This document shows, one piece after another, positions 7,204 through 16,483 of a stretch of DNA of 47,152 bases. How positions within the stretch are numbered: position 1 is the stretch's first letter; each line of letters opens with the position of its first letter. The position numbers and the translations under genes were made by a program. Source of the stretch: Candidatus Nitrotoga sp. SPKER. GTDB taxonomy: Bacteria > Pseudomonadota > Gammaproteobacteria > Burkholderiales > Gallionellaceae. Location: NCBI GenBank assembly GCA_003402285.1, contig QFXG01000005.1, forward strand, positions 1 through 47,152, given 5' to 3'. A model generated the notes under the pieces. It made no database searches, had not been told where the DNA came from, and saw only the letters and a program-made list of their open reading frames with translations.

Positions 7204-8214
7204 TTATCGCGATAAAGTGATCGCGAGAAAGATAACGTAAAGGCCGCCATTTACAAGCAGCGTCCACACCGGCAATCCGCCTGAACGTGCATAAAACCGA
7301 AGCCATGCGGCGGCAACCAAGGTAATCAGTACACCGGTCAACACTTCTATACGCGGTTGCCAAGGCGTTAGCATAATTCCAATAGCAGGTAATAACGTTC
7401 CCTGGAATACCATTGCCCCAGTAATGTTTCCAAAAGCCAACGTATCTTTACCGCGCCGAATCCATAAAATACTGTTTACTTTTTCGGGAAGCTCGGTCGC
7501 TATCGGGATAATAAGCAGAGATAATAGCAATGCAGAAATACCCAGGATATGGGAAGCACCTTCGATACCGTGAATGAACCCCTTGGCACCAAAAATCAGT
7601 AGTGCCAGCCCGACTCCTAGTTGCAGCAAAATAGTCCATAAATTAGTCGGCAACCCAAGCTTGGCAAAGAACATCTTGCCCTCCGCCGCAGTGCCATGTC
7701 CATCCTCGACCAGCTTTTCCGAGGCACGCAACGTTAGTAAAATGTAAACGAAATAGGTGAGAATCAGCATAAAACTTAGGGCACCACGGAGGGTGCGCGC
7801 GTCCTGCGGAATGTACATAGCTACAGCGGCGAGAATAAAAGCAAACAGAAAGAAATTTAAGTCACGTATGAAACCACTCCGTTCTGGCCGAACATGGCCA
7901 TTAACTCCACGCCGATGAAGAATGGCAAATGCCATCAGGCAGGTAGAGAGTGTCGATAGCATTAGCGGTGCACCTAAAATAGCGCCGACACCAATTTCTT
8001 CATTAATGCTGATGTTTTTCGTGCCAGCGAACAATGCGAGCAGTGGAACGATTGTTTCCGGCAAAGCCGTTCCGATGGCGGCAAACACCGAGCCAGTGAC
8101 GCCTTCCGATATTTTTAGTTGCTCACCCAGGTGCTCCAATGCATTAGTAAAGAGTTCAGAGGCGGCCAAAATGATCAAAAGCATCATAACCAGCTCAAAA
8201 ACAAGGTTCGTCAT
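7204..8214 (-). CDS. sodium/calcium exchanger-family (CaCA) membrane protein
   Basis: This 336-residue integral membrane protein has about ten hydrophobic segments and the two inverted alpha-repeats of the CaCA family. The first reads GTALPETIVPLLALFAG, following a LAASELFTNALE helix. The second reads PIATELPEKVNSILW, followed by GNITGAMVFQGTLLPAIG. The acidic residue after the proline in each repeat is the family's ion-binding Glu. It probably exports Ca2+ or another cation against Na+ or H+. A cytoplasmic loop lies near the middle (ASEKLVEDGHGTAAEGK). It stands alone, with 142 nt between its start and the murJ stop. Confidence 0.8.
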   Translation of the reverse strand: MTNLVFELVMMLLIILAASELFTNALEHLGEQLKISEGVTGSVFAAIGTALPETIVPLLALFAGTKNISINEEIGVGAILGAPLMLSTLSTCLMAFAILHRRGVNGHVRPERSGFIRDLNFFLFAFILAAVAMYIPQDARTLRGALSFMLILTYFVYILLTLRASEKLVEDGHGTAAEGKMFFAKLGLPTNLWTILLQLGVGLALLIFGAKGFIHGIEGASHILGISALLLSLLIIPIATELPEKVNSILWIRRGKDTLAFGNITGAMVFQGTLLPAIGIMLTPWQPRIEVLTGVLITLVAAAWLRFYARSGGLPVWTLLVNGGLYVIFLAITLSR

Positions 8215-8356
8215 TCACATTTCCTCAATATTGCATACAAACATCTTATGAGCCGCGCACTTCCCAGAGAAATGGGTTCGAATATCAGCGGGTGAAGATT
8301 TTCTTCCGTAAAAACTTCAATGGCCGGACACAATCCACTGCCCTACCCTACCCTGC

Positions 8357-9892
8357 TCATGCTCCACGCCTTGAAAAATCTTTAAGCCGAAAACCAAGCA
8401 TCCACAACACTGCGAAATACACCGTCATACCCATCACTACCAATCCAGTTAACCGCCCGATACGTATCCAGCCGCCGCTGGTGAGCCAACTTTGCTCACT
8501 TCCCATACCAAACCAAAGCGTCAACCCCAGCACCAACATTGCCACACCTAGCTTAACGAGAAATTTTCCCCAGCCAGGTTCTGGCTGGTAGATGTCGCGC
8601 TTGCGCAGCAAATAAAACAGAATGACGGAGTTAAGGCAAGAACCGAGGCCGATGGCCAGTGCCAACCCTGCATGTTGCAGCCAGCCGATAAACAGCAGAT
8701 TCATCGCTTGAGTAGCAAGCAAGGTAATGATGCCGATTTTCACTGGAGTCCTGATATCTTGTCGCGCATAAAAACCCGGTGCCAGCACCTTCACTGAAAG
8801 GATACCAATCAGGCCGACGCTGTAGCCGACCAACGCATTGCGCGTCATCAGCACGTCGTTCGCAGTAAATGCACCATGCTGAAAGAAGGTTGCCAAAAGG
8901 GGAACCGCAATCATGCCTAGCGCAAGAGCCGCAGGAAGGGTCAGCATGAAAGTCAGGCGTAAGCCCCAATCAAGTAGCCTGGAATACTCTGCCAGATGGC
9001 CATCGGCATAATGCTTGGATAGCGATGGCAGCAGAATAGTGGCTATTGCCGCACCCAATACGCCGGAGGGAAACTCCATCAAGCGATCGGCGTAATAGAG
9101 CCAGGATACACTGCCCGCCACCAGAAAAGAGGCAAAGATGGTGTTAATGATGAGGCTAATCTGGCTGATTGACACACCAAATACCGCTGGCCCCATCTGT
9201 TTGATGATGCGCCACACGCCCGCATCTTTCAGGTTGAGACGCAAGGTCGGCAACATGCCAATTTTTTTCAGAAATGGCAGTTGAAATACCAGCTGCACAA
9301 ATCCAGCTACAAATACCGCACATGCCAGCGCCATGATAGGCGGTTCAAAATACGGAGCCAGCCACAACGCAGCGCCAATAAAACACACGTTGAGCAAAAT
9401 GGGAGTAAATGCAGGTACCCAAAATTTATTGTAGGTATTAAGTATCCCCGACGCCACAGCGACCAAAGAAATAAAAAATATATACGGGGAAGAAATGCGT
9501 AACAACTGGACAGTAAGATCAAATTTCGCAGGTGTAGCTACAAAACCCGGTGCGCTGATGTAAACCAAAATCGGCGCGGCAATAACACCGATCAGCGTAA
9601 CAATAAACAGGATAATTGCCAGCAATGTGGTTACATGATCAACCAACAGCTTGGTTTCCTCATGCCCACGACGGTTTTTATATTCACCCAAAATTGGCAC
9701 AAAGGCTTGGGAGAATGCACCTTCCGCGAATAAGCGGCGCAACAGGTTGGGCAGCTTAAAGGCGACGAAAAAAGCATCAGTCGCCATGCCCGCGCCGAAA
9801 ACGCGCGCAACCAATATATCTCGGATTATGCCCAGTATGCGCGAAGCCAGCGTAAAGCTGCCTATGGTACCAAGAGCTTTAAGCAGGTTCAT
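8357..9892 (-). CDS. murJ: lipid II flippase MurJ
   Basis: This 511-residue protein of the MVF family is close to the usual length, with about 14 membrane helices. The N-terminus is diagnostic: [39 protein letters not shown] and [20 protein letters not shown]. It flips lipid-linked peptidoglycan precursor across the inner membrane and is expected to be essential. The conserved arginines in RILGIIRD and [10 protein letters not shown] are present. The gene ends near the CaCA gene and starts 40 nt downstream of the FAD dehydrogenase stop, so it could be read from that promoter. Confidence 0.95.
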   Translation of the reverse strand: MNLLKALGTIGSFTLASRILGIIRDILVARVFGAGMATDAFFVAFKLPNLLRRLFAEGAFSQAFVPILGEYKNRRGHEETKLLVDHVTTLLAIILFIVTLIGVIAAPILVYISAPGFVATPAKFDLTVQLLRISSPYIFFISLVAVASGILNTYNKFWVPAFTPILLNVCFIGAALWLAPYFEPPIMALACAVFVAGFVQLVFQLPFLKKIGMLPTLRLNLKDAGVWRIIKQMGPAVFGVSISQISLIINTIFASFLVAGSVSWLYYADRLMEFPSGVLGAAIATILLPSLSKHYADGHLAEYSRLLDWGLRLTFMLTLPAALALGMIAVPLLATFFQHGAFTANDVLMTRNALVGYSVGLIGILSVKVLAPGFYARQDIRTPVKIGIITLLATQAMNLLFIGWLQHAGLALAIGLGSCLNSVILFYLLRKRDIYQPEPGWGKFLVKLGVAMLVLGLTLWFGMGSEQSWLTSGGWIRIGRLTGLVVMGMTVYFAVLWMLGFRLKDFSRRGA

Positions 9893-9932
9893 TTATGACC
9901 TGATTTTAAAAGAAAATTTCATATTTTTCACT

Positions 9933-11543
9933 TCAGCATTTGCCATGCTGGATCATACTCAATGCCACGGCTTCAGCGACCTGTATGCCGTCCACTGCAG
10001 CTGAAAGTATGCCACCTGCATAACCCGCACCTTCTCCTGCAGGATAAAGCCCGGAGATATTCAGGCTTTGAAAATCTTCGCGGCGCTTAATGCGTACCGG
10101 AGACGAGGTTCGTGTTTCCACGCCAGTGAGCACGGCATCAAACATGGCAAACCCTTTAAGCTGCTTATCGAATGCCGGGATAGCTTCTCTTATCGCTGTA
10201 ATAGCGTAATCCGGCAACGACGTAGAAAGATCGCATAAGTGAACACCCGGTGTGTAAGACGGCACAACAGACCCAAGCGTGGTGGAAGGGCGGCTTGCGA
10301 GAAAATCACCCACTTTTTGTGCCGGTGCATGATAATTGCTGCCGCCCAACTGAAAGGCGCGCGCTTCCCAGTATCGTTGCAACTCCATGCCGGCCAATGG
10401 ATTTCCCGGATAATCAGCGGGCGTGATACCGACAACAATCCCACTATTGGCATTGCGCTCATTGCGCGAATACTGGCTCATGCCATTAGTAACAACGCGA
10501 CCTTCCTCGGAAGCTGCTGCGACCACGGTGCCACCCGGACACATACAGAAGCTATAAACTGAACGGCCATTTTCACAGTGATGCACCAGCTTATAATCGG
10601 CTGCACCCAGCAGAGGGTTGCCAGCATTCTTGCCAAAACGGCAGTGATCGATCAACTGTTGCGGATGCTCGATACGAAAACCTATGGAAAATGGTTTGGC
10701 TTCCATATATATGCCGCGTTGATGCAACATATGGAATGTGTCGCGCGCGCTGTGCCCAACAGCGAGCACGACATGATCGCTGGCAATGTGTTCACCACTA
10801 CTCAACACGACTCCTCGAACTTGTCCATTATCTATTACGATATCTTCAACCTTACTCTGAAAACGAATTTCTCCACCCAGGGCTTTGATACTCGCGCGCA
10901 TTTCTTCCACCATCCCCACCAGCCGAAACGTGCCAATATGGGGTTTGCTGACGTAAAGAATTTCTTCTGGCGCACCCGCCTTGACAAATTCCATGAGCAC
11001 CTTGCGACCATAGTGTTTGGGGTCTTTAATTTGGCTGTGCAGCTTGCCGTCAGAAAATGTTCCCGCGCCACCTTCACCAAACTGCACGTTGGATTCTGGA
11101 TTGAGTATTCCTTGTCGCCACAGACCGAATGTGTCTTTGGTGCGCTCGCGCACGGCCTTACCGCGCTCCAGGACAATCGGACAAAACCCCATTTGCGCCA
11201 GAATCAGGGCGGCAAATATTCCACAAGGACCCGTACCAATCACGATTGGACGAGAAGCCAGCTTAGCCGGTGCATGGGCTACAAAATGGTAACTTGTGTC
11301 AGGTGTAAGTGAAACATGCTTATCGCCTTGCAGGCGCTGAAGCAGTGCAGCTTCGTTCTTGACTTCAATATCCAGCGTATACGTAAAAACAATGGCTGAT
11401 GGCTTGCGCGCATCATAGCTACGGCGAAATATTGCATAGCTAATCAGTTCATCAGCGCTAATACCCAGCCGTTTTAGAAGTGCAGTCTTGAGATCATCAT
11501 CAGGGTGGTTTAAAGGAAGCTTAATTTCAGTCAATCGCAACAT
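9933..11543 (-). CDS. FAD-dependent dehydrogenase (COG2509 type)
   Basis: This 536-residue protein has an N-terminal extension of ~95 residues typical of this family, then a Rossmann dinucleotide motif GTGPCGIFAALILAQMG (from residue 103) and LERGKAVRERTKDTFGLWR. FGEGGAGTFSDGKLHSQIKD and the C-terminal FAD-contacting GEGAGYAGGILSAAVDGIQV also fit. The substrate of this widespread family is unknown to me. The long plus-strand reading frames opposite it are shadows of its codon bias. Confidence 0.85.
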   Translation of the reverse strand: MLRLTEIKLPLNHPDDDLKTALLKRLGISADELISYAIFRRSYDARKPSAIVFTYTLDIEVKNEAALLQRLQGDKHVSLTPDTSYHFVAHAPAKLASRPIVIGTGPCGIFAALILAQMGFCPIVLERGKAVRERTKDTFGLWRQGILNPESNVQFGEGGAGTFSDGKLHSQIKDPKHYGRKVLMEFVKAGAPEEILYVSKPHIGTFRLVGMVEEMRASIKALGGEIRFQSKVEDIVIDNGQVRGVVLSSGEHIASDHVVLAVGHSARDTFHMLHQRGIYMEAKPFSIGFRIEHPQQLIDHCRFGKNAGNPLLGAADYKLVHHCENGRSVYSFCMCPGGTVVAAASEEGRVVTNGMSQYSRNERNANSGIVVGITPADYPGNPLAGMELQRYWEARAFQLGGSNYHAPAQKVGDFLASRPSTTLGSVVPSYTPGVHLCDLSTSLPDYAITAIREAIPAFDKQLKGFAMFDAVLTGVETRTSSPVRIKRREDFQSLNISGLYPAGEGAGYAGGILSAAVDGIQVAEAVALSMIQHGKC

Positions 11544-11665
11544 GCATAGTATTCCGGATATATTCTGTCAAGGAGTAACAAAGCTCCTACTAGTCAAAGG
11601 ATGATTTTACCGTAAGTAGGTTTATTAGGACTCACGTATCACATAGGTCAAAGCAAAATACAGAG

Positions 11666-11697
11666 AGTATTCTTTAGAAATACTATAGGCTATAGTA
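11666..11697. promoter_or_regulatory. overlapping palindromes, candidate operator
   Basis: TACTATAG-G-CTATAGTA (11681-11697) is a perfect palindrome with 8-nt arms. It overlaps a second inverted repeat, AGTATT/AATACT (11666-11684). They lie in the 283-nt divergent gap between the FAD dehydrogenase and the DUF3617 gene, about 130 nt before the latter. No known regulator consensus is recognised. Confidence 0.35.
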
Positions 11698-11826
11698 AGC
11701 TACCATTAGTTATTGCGCTTCGATCTTGAACCTGTGGTGTAAGCTGAAAGCAGGTCAAAATTCAATGCACAACCAGACTTGGATTTACAGCCATTTCAGC
11801 AATCAATCAACTTTTATGGAACGATC

Positions 11827-12852
11827 ATGAACACACCCCTCACCGCCATTCTAGCCATGATAACCAGTATGTTGGGTGCCGCAGCCTATGGCGCACCTGG
11901 TGAATACTGGGAAGTCACTTCCAAGATGGAAATTCCTGGCATGCCTTTCGCGATGCCCGCTTTCCCGAACAAAGTGTGCCTTCCCAAAGGGGGGGAAAGC
12001 GATCCCAGAAAGACTTCCGGCGACAAGAACTGCAAGCTGTCTGATATCAAAACCGTCGGTAACAAAGTTTCATGGAAAGCCCGTTGCGATCATAATGGGG
12101 AGGTAATGACTGGCATCGGCGAGCAAACGGCTACTTCCAACAGCTTTGCAGGCAAGATGCAGCTATCAGGCAAATCAGAAGGCCAAGACATTAACATGAA
12201 CATGGCTTTAAGCGGCAAACGCATTGGGGGAGCGTGCGATTCGGATGAGATGCTTAATAAAGTAAAAGCGCAAATGTGTGACACCTCAGGGTACGACAGC
12301 ACGGCTGTCTGGATTAGTAGTGCTGATCACATCTTTACCAACTGCGCCGACCAGCGTAAAAAATTGTGCGACAACGTACGCAAGGATGCCTCCAAAGATG
12401 CGCAAATCTATACCGTGCTACTTCAGCATGATCAACAATCAAAAAGCGCTTCCATCGCCAAAGAGTGCAAACTGGATATGGCTGCCACCACCAAAGCAAT
12501 TTGCAAGAACTTCAATAGCAATAATTATCAGCAGCTCTCTGCATACTGCCCGGCAGAAGCCAAGATTTACCGCGAAGAAAAGCGCCGCAAAGAATGCGAG
12601 GGTCGCAGTTACACTGGCAAGACTAGTGCCGAGAGCATGCGCTCATGCATGAACGGCATGAAAGACGTTACGGATAGCAACAAGCCAAGCGAGGTGGATG
12701 CGCCACGTGACTCGGGCAAGCTCTCTGCAAGTAACCCAGCCAACGACAAGTCGTCTGCGAACGACTCAGCGAACGAAAAATCTTCTGCAAACAACCCAAC
12801 CAACGATATGTTGGAAGGAATCAAGAAATTAAAGGGCATGTTCGGTTTTTAA
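11827..12852 (+). CDS. exported DUF3617 protein with Ser/Asn-rich tail
   Basis: This 341-residue protein has a signal peptide (LTAILAMITSMLGAAAYGAP). It is followed by a DUF3617 domain: GEYWEVTSKMEIPGMPF, VCLPKGG, and paired cysteines in NCKLSDIKTVGNKVSWKARC. The middle third is Cys-rich (CADQRKKLCDNVRKDA, AATTKAICKNF). The C-terminus carries an imperfect repeat (NPANDKSSANDSANEKSSAN) ending in a short amphipathic helix. The start is ATG 11827, which gives a good signal peptide; an upstream in-frame start would not. It is periplasmic with unknown function, and only 3 nt separate it from the carboxypeptidase gene, so the two are co-transcribed. Confidence 0.75.
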   Translation: MNTPLTAILAMITSMLGAAAYGAPGEYWEVTSKMEIPGMPFAMPAFPNKVCLPKGGESDPRKTSGDKNCKLSDIKTVGNKVSWKARCDHNGEVMTGIGEQTATSNSFAGKMQLSGKSEGQDINMNMALSGKRIGGACDSDEMLNKVKAQMCDTSGYDSTAVWISSADHIFTNCADQRKKLCDNVRKDASKDAQIYTVLLQHDQQSKSASIAKECKLDMAATTKAICKNFNSNNYQQLSAYCPAEAKIYREEKRRKECEGRSYTGKTSAESMRSCMNGMKDVTDSNKPSEVDAPRDSGKLSASNPANDKSSANDSANEKSSANNPTNDMLEGIKKLKGMFGF

Positions 12853-12855
12853 AGC

Positions 12856-13653
12856 ATGAAATATCTGGTCGGGCTGCTCCTGTGGTGCCAAATCATGGCT
12901 GCGCAGGGGCAGCCCGATCCTTTTCCACAGGCCGCAAAAGCCTATCTTGTCAAAGTGGATGAAGCATTCATTTGGGAACATCGACCCCATGACCACTTGC
13001 CGCCTGCCAGCCTGACCAAGTTGATGACCGCATTGCTGATTTTAGAGCAAGGGCAATTACAAGAAGCAGCAACGATCAGCCTGGCATCGACACGTGAGAC
13101 AGGTTCGCGTAGCCTGCTCAAGGCTGGCGAACGCTTTCGTGTGCAAGACCTGCTGACCGCTACGATGATCGCCTCGTCCAATGATGCCTGTCATGCGCTG
13201 GCCGATCACTTGAGCGGAAATGAAACAGGCTTTGTGGCTCGAATGAATCGTCGCGCAAAAGAGCTTGGTATGCGCGACACTCATTTTACCAACGCCTGCG
13301 GGCACGATGCTGCCCAACACTATTCCAGCGCCCATGATCTTGCACGGTTAACGCATGAATTACTCAAATATCCCTCATTGATCGAAATTACCTCACAAAA
13401 AAACTTGCAGATCACCACCTTAGATGGCAAGAAACGTTACACGCTGGGAAACAAGAACGCGCTAATTGGTCGCTACGATGGCGCACTCGGTCTCAAAACG
13501 GGTTACACACCCAAGGCCGGAAAGTGTCTTGTAGCCTTTGCCAAACGGAGTGGTCACGAGGTGCTGCTCGTGATGTTGCATGGTAAAAACCGTTGGTGGG
13601 ATGCTGTAGACATCCTCGATCTTGCTTTTGACCATTCCCGTGCGGCTCCCTGA
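12856..13653 (+). CDS. D-alanyl-D-alanine carboxypeptidase (peptidase S11, PBP5/6-type)
   Basis: This 265-residue exported enzyme shows all three penicillin-binding motifs: SLTK with Ser52 and Lys55, SSN at 107-109, and KTG at 214-216 within LGLKTGYTPKAGKC. It trims the terminal D-Ala of peptidoglycan pentapeptides in the periplasm. It ends shortly after the catalytic domain, so it lacks the C-terminal beta domain and membrane-anchoring helix of E. coli DacA/DacC and is probably soluble or bound through its signal segment. The next gene starts within its last codons. Confidence 0.9.
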   Translation: MKYLVGLLLWCQIMAAQGQPDPFPQAAKAYLVKVDEAFIWEHRPHDHLPPASLTKLMTALLILEQGQLQEAATISLASTRETGSRSLLKAGERFRVQDLLTATMIASSNDACHALADHLSGNETGFVARMNRRAKELGMRDTHFTNACGHDAAQHYSSAHDLARLTHELLKYPSLIEITSQKNLQITTLDGKKRYTLGNKNALIGRYDGALGLKTGYTPKAGKCLVAFAKRSGHEVLLVMLHGKNRWWDAVDILDLAFDHSRAAP

Positions 13654-14986
13654 AACGCACTTCGGCGTACTGCTGTGGCTTATGCTCGCGGTATCCATCT
13701 GCTACGTGAATGCACTTAACGGCACATTCCAGTTCGATGACTACAATGTAATCGTCAATAATCCGAGCGTACATTCATGGGCAGGCTGGGCCGAGGGCTT
13801 ATCCACCGGCATCCGCCCCTTGCTCAAGTTCAGCTACACACTCAACTGGACAATGGGCACAGGTGTGATCGGTTTTCATCTCACCAATCTGCTGATCCAC
13901 CTGACAAATGCGTATCTGGTCTACAGGTTAACGCAGGCTTTTATGCAGCAACAATGGCAGCAGGATGAATTCCGGCAAGTTCCTATTTTTGTCGCATTGC
14001 TATTCGCCGTTCACCCCATCTACACCGAAGCCGTCACCTATATATGCGGTCGTTCCATTTCATTGATGACACTGTTTTATCTGGCAGGGCTACTCGCTTA
14101 CATCAGCGGACGTATGCAGCAAAATAGCGTCAAAGTATATGGAGTGACCCCGCTGTTCTTTGTCATGGCTTTGGGCGTTAAAGAAACCGCCGTGACGTTT
14201 CCGCTGGCGCTGTTGCTGTGGGAATATGCGTGTGGCGGTAAATGGAAACGCGCCCTGATGCCGCAATGGCCGAGCTGGCTGGCGCTGATTCTGGGCGCAC
14301 TGGTATTTCTGTTCAGCGACAGCTACCTGGCGCATATGGAACGCAGTGCCCAGCTTAATTCCCTGCAAGGCAACCTGGCAAATCAAGTTGCTGCTTTTTC
14401 CTACCTGATGCGGCAATGGGCTTTACCGTTATGGCTGAACATTGATCCGGACTTACCATTACAAAATGACTTTTCCGCTATTTTGTTACCGTCGATCTTC
14501 TTGCTGGCACTACTTTTACTCATGGTAACTTGCTGGCGGGTACGCCCATGGATTAGTTTTGCCTTAGCATGGACAATGTTACAGTTGATCCCGTTACATT
14601 TGTTTCTACCCCGAATTGATATCGCCAACGATCGTCAAATGTATCTGGCCGGCTGGCCACTCTCTCTTGCGCTGTGTATCGAGTTGAGGTTGTGGTCGGA
14701 CGGAACAAAATCCCAGATTTTTGCTGCGCTCCTGCTGTTAGGCTTGACTACCCTTACCATTTTACGGAATCAGGATTACGCTAGCGAGATTGACTTATGG
14801 GAAGATACTGTTATGAAGTCCCCTGGCAAAGCGCGCGTACACAACAATCTTGGCTATGCTTACCTGCTAGCTCACCACAATGATGAAGCGCGGCGCGAAT
14901 TTGCTACCGCACTGCAACTCGATCCAAATTTCTTCAAGGCACATTACAACCTTTATCGGCTGGATGAAGAAATCAGCTCAAGATAA
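13622..14986 (+). CDS. TMTC-like multi-pass membrane protein with C-terminal TPR
   Basis: This 454-residue protein has ~10 membrane helices. The first luminal-type loop carries FQFDDYNVIVNNPSVHSW and IRPLLKFSYTLNW, the pattern of the TMTC/O-mannosyltransferase-like superfamily (GT-C fold, Asp-Asp motif). The C-terminus is a tetratricopeptide unit (ARVHNNLGYAYLLAHHNDEA ... ALQLDPNFFKAHYNL). It may transfer a sugar from a lipid carrier, but the acceptor is unknown. The start is uncertain: TTG 13622 overlaps the carboxypeptidase by 32 nt, and GTG 13640 is an alternative. Together with the preceding two genes it forms a probable envelope operon. Confidence 0.7.
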   Translation: MLLTIPVRLPETHFGVLLWLMLAVSICYVNALNGTFQFDDYNVIVNNPSVHSWAGWAEGLSTGIRPLLKFSYTLNWTMGTGVIGFHLTNLLIHLTNAYLVYRLTQAFMQQQWQQDEFRQVPIFVALLFAVHPIYTEAVTYICGRSISLMTLFYLAGLLAYISGRMQQNSVKVYGVTPLFFVMALGVKETAVTFPLALLLWEYACGGKWKRALMPQWPSWLALILGALVFLFSDSYLAHMERSAQLNSLQGNLANQVAAFSYLMRQWALPLWLNIDPDLPLQNDFSAILLPSIFLLALLLLMVTCWRVRPWISFALAWTMLQLIPLHLFLPRIDIANDRQMYLAGWPLSLALCIELRLWSDGTKSQIFAALLLLGLTTLTILRNQDYASEIDLWEDTVMKSPGKARVHNNLGYAYLLAHHNDEARREFATALQLDPNFFKAHYNLYRLDEEISSR

Positions 14987-15178
14987 TCAAAAAGTGTATT
15001 AGGGTACGACTGAGGTAGATTGGAGAAAACGAACAACAACGTTTTGTTAAACTTGAAACAGAAGTGTAAAGCGAATGAAGCATACCCAATACAATTTAAT
15101 GAATCTTCATTACATATGTACTAAGCACTCCATATTGTTTAACTTTTACTATATATATTCATAGCAAGGAGAAACAGA

Positions 15179-15718
15179 TTGAAAGATTTAATGATCGCCA
15201 TGCTCATTACAGGTGCTTTAATTCTCACCGGATGTGCTGAGCCTGAGCCAAGTATTGCGCCAAGACCGAAAATAAACTGGAATGACGTTCAATCCATTGC
15301 AAGTGCAATCAGTATTCAACACGACGACTTAAAGAAAACCACAAGTTTTAAAGGACCAAACAGTAGCAAGGGCATTCTGGACACAGTTTTATTACGCGCG
15401 TGGAAATCAGATGAAGGTGGAGGGTTCAGTTATCAGATTTACGTTATAGATTACTACCATGGCGATTGGCGTTTTTACGACAAGGCGTTTGATTCTAAAG
15501 GTAATACTCTTAACATTACACTGAATTCACGAGATGTCAGCTCTTGTGATTACTCTACCTGCGCCCACTATGAACATTTAGGAATGAATGTATCGCGAGA
15601 GTATTTGGAAAAAAATCAAGAGAATGACATTGTTTTTAAGGTAAGCGGTAACGGAGGAGAAGAGACGTTTACCATTCCTTCGGCTTATATCAAAGCCTTT
15701 CTGTCTGTAGCCAAATAA
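15179..15718 (+). CDS. lipoprotein of unknown function (TTG start)
   Basis: This 179-residue protein has a clear lipoprotein signal, MIAMLITGALILTGC, with lipobox LTGC. The start is TTG 15179: a strong ribosome site AAGGAG (15166-15171) sits 7 nt upstream, whereas the internal ATG codons would cut the signal peptide and lack such a site. The mature domain is mixed alpha/beta with LLRAWKSDEGGGFSYQIYVI and a Cys pair in SSCDYSTCAHY. No family is recognised. It stands alone, with an AT-rich 190-nt leader before it. Confidence 0.6.
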   Translation: MKDLMIAMLITGALILTGCAEPEPSIAPRPKINWNDVQSIASAISIQHDDLKKTTSFKGPNSSKGILDTVLLRAWKSDEGGGFSYQIYVIDYYHGDWRFYDKAFDSKGNTLNITLNSRDVSSCDYSTCAHYEHLGMNVSREYLEKNQENDIVFKVSGNGGEETFTIPSAYIKAFLSVAK

Positions 15719-15778
15719 TTCACCCGTTATACTTTGAGTTAGAAATCTTCAACAGCTAAAAATGTCTCGCATTAATAT

Positions 15779-16474
15779 TCAAGGAATTTCGGCAGAATTC
15801 ATGCGTCTTAGAATAATTTCTGTCTTTCTTAACATGCCTCGGGCTTCGCGGTGTTGATCATAGTAGCGCGGGTTAGGGACCATGGCGGCAAGTTTAGCGG
15901 CTTGTAGTGCAGAAAGCTGCATTGAGCTGACACGATAATAATACCGAGCTGCTGCCTCTGCACCGAACACTCCATTGCCCCACTCTATAACGTTCAAATA
16001 AATCTCAAAAATTCGTTGCTTGGTCATCATCTGTTCCAGCATTATAGTGATGAGAGCTTCCTCTGCTTTACGCCATGGTGTGCGCTTGGTAGATAAAAAT
16101 AAATTTTTTGCCAACTGCTGACTGATGGTAGAGCCGCCTGCCACGATCTTGCCTTTTTTCATGTTTTTTTCGTAAGCCTTTTGAATCCCTTCCCAATCAA
16201 AGCCTTCATGGTCAACGAATTTTGCATCTTCAGAAGCAATCAGTGCACGTTTGAGATTGTTCGATATCTTTGCATAGGGTACCCACTGGTGCCGTAATTC
16301 AGCATCCGGATGCTTGTTTTGCATCAACAACAATCGCTCATCCATGAAGGAACTAGTAGAGGGATCGTTTTTTACCCACCATGCAATATGCGCAAAAATC
16401 CACAGTTGATAGAGCAGTAACAATAGCAGCAACACTCCTACAATACGCCATATCCACGACCACAGTTTTTTCAT
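15779..16474 (-). CDS. mtgA: monofunctional peptidoglycan glycosyltransferase
   Basis: This 231-residue protein has one N-terminal membrane anchor (IVGVLLLLLLLYQLWIFAHI) and a single GT51 domain. The catalytic motif 1, ALIASEDAKFVDHEGFDWEG with Glu82, and motif 2, GGSTISQQLAKNLFLS, are present, as are RKAEEALITIMLEQ and EWGNGVFGAEAAARYY. It polymerises lipid II into glycan strands at the inner membrane and has no transpeptidase domain. It starts 9 nt after aroE ends and is surely co-transcribed with it, a common betaproteobacterial order. Confidence 0.95.
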   Translation of the reverse strand: MKKLWSWIWRIVGVLLLLLLLYQLWIFAHIAWWVKNDPSTSSFMDERLLLMQNKHPDAELRHQWVPYAKISNNLKRALIASEDAKFVDHEGFDWEGIQKAYEKNMKKGKIVAGGSTISQQLAKNLFLSTKRTPWRKAEEALITIMLEQMMTKQRIFEIYLNVIEWGNGVFGAEAAARYYYRVSSMQLSALQAAKLAAMVPNPRYYDQHREARGMLRKTEIILRRMNSAEIP

Positions 16475-16483
16475 GACGTTTGC

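Noticed and set aside
10578-11312. 244-codon plus-strand frame
   Set aside because: Antisense to the well-supported FAD dehydrogenase; no domain, signal or ribosome site.
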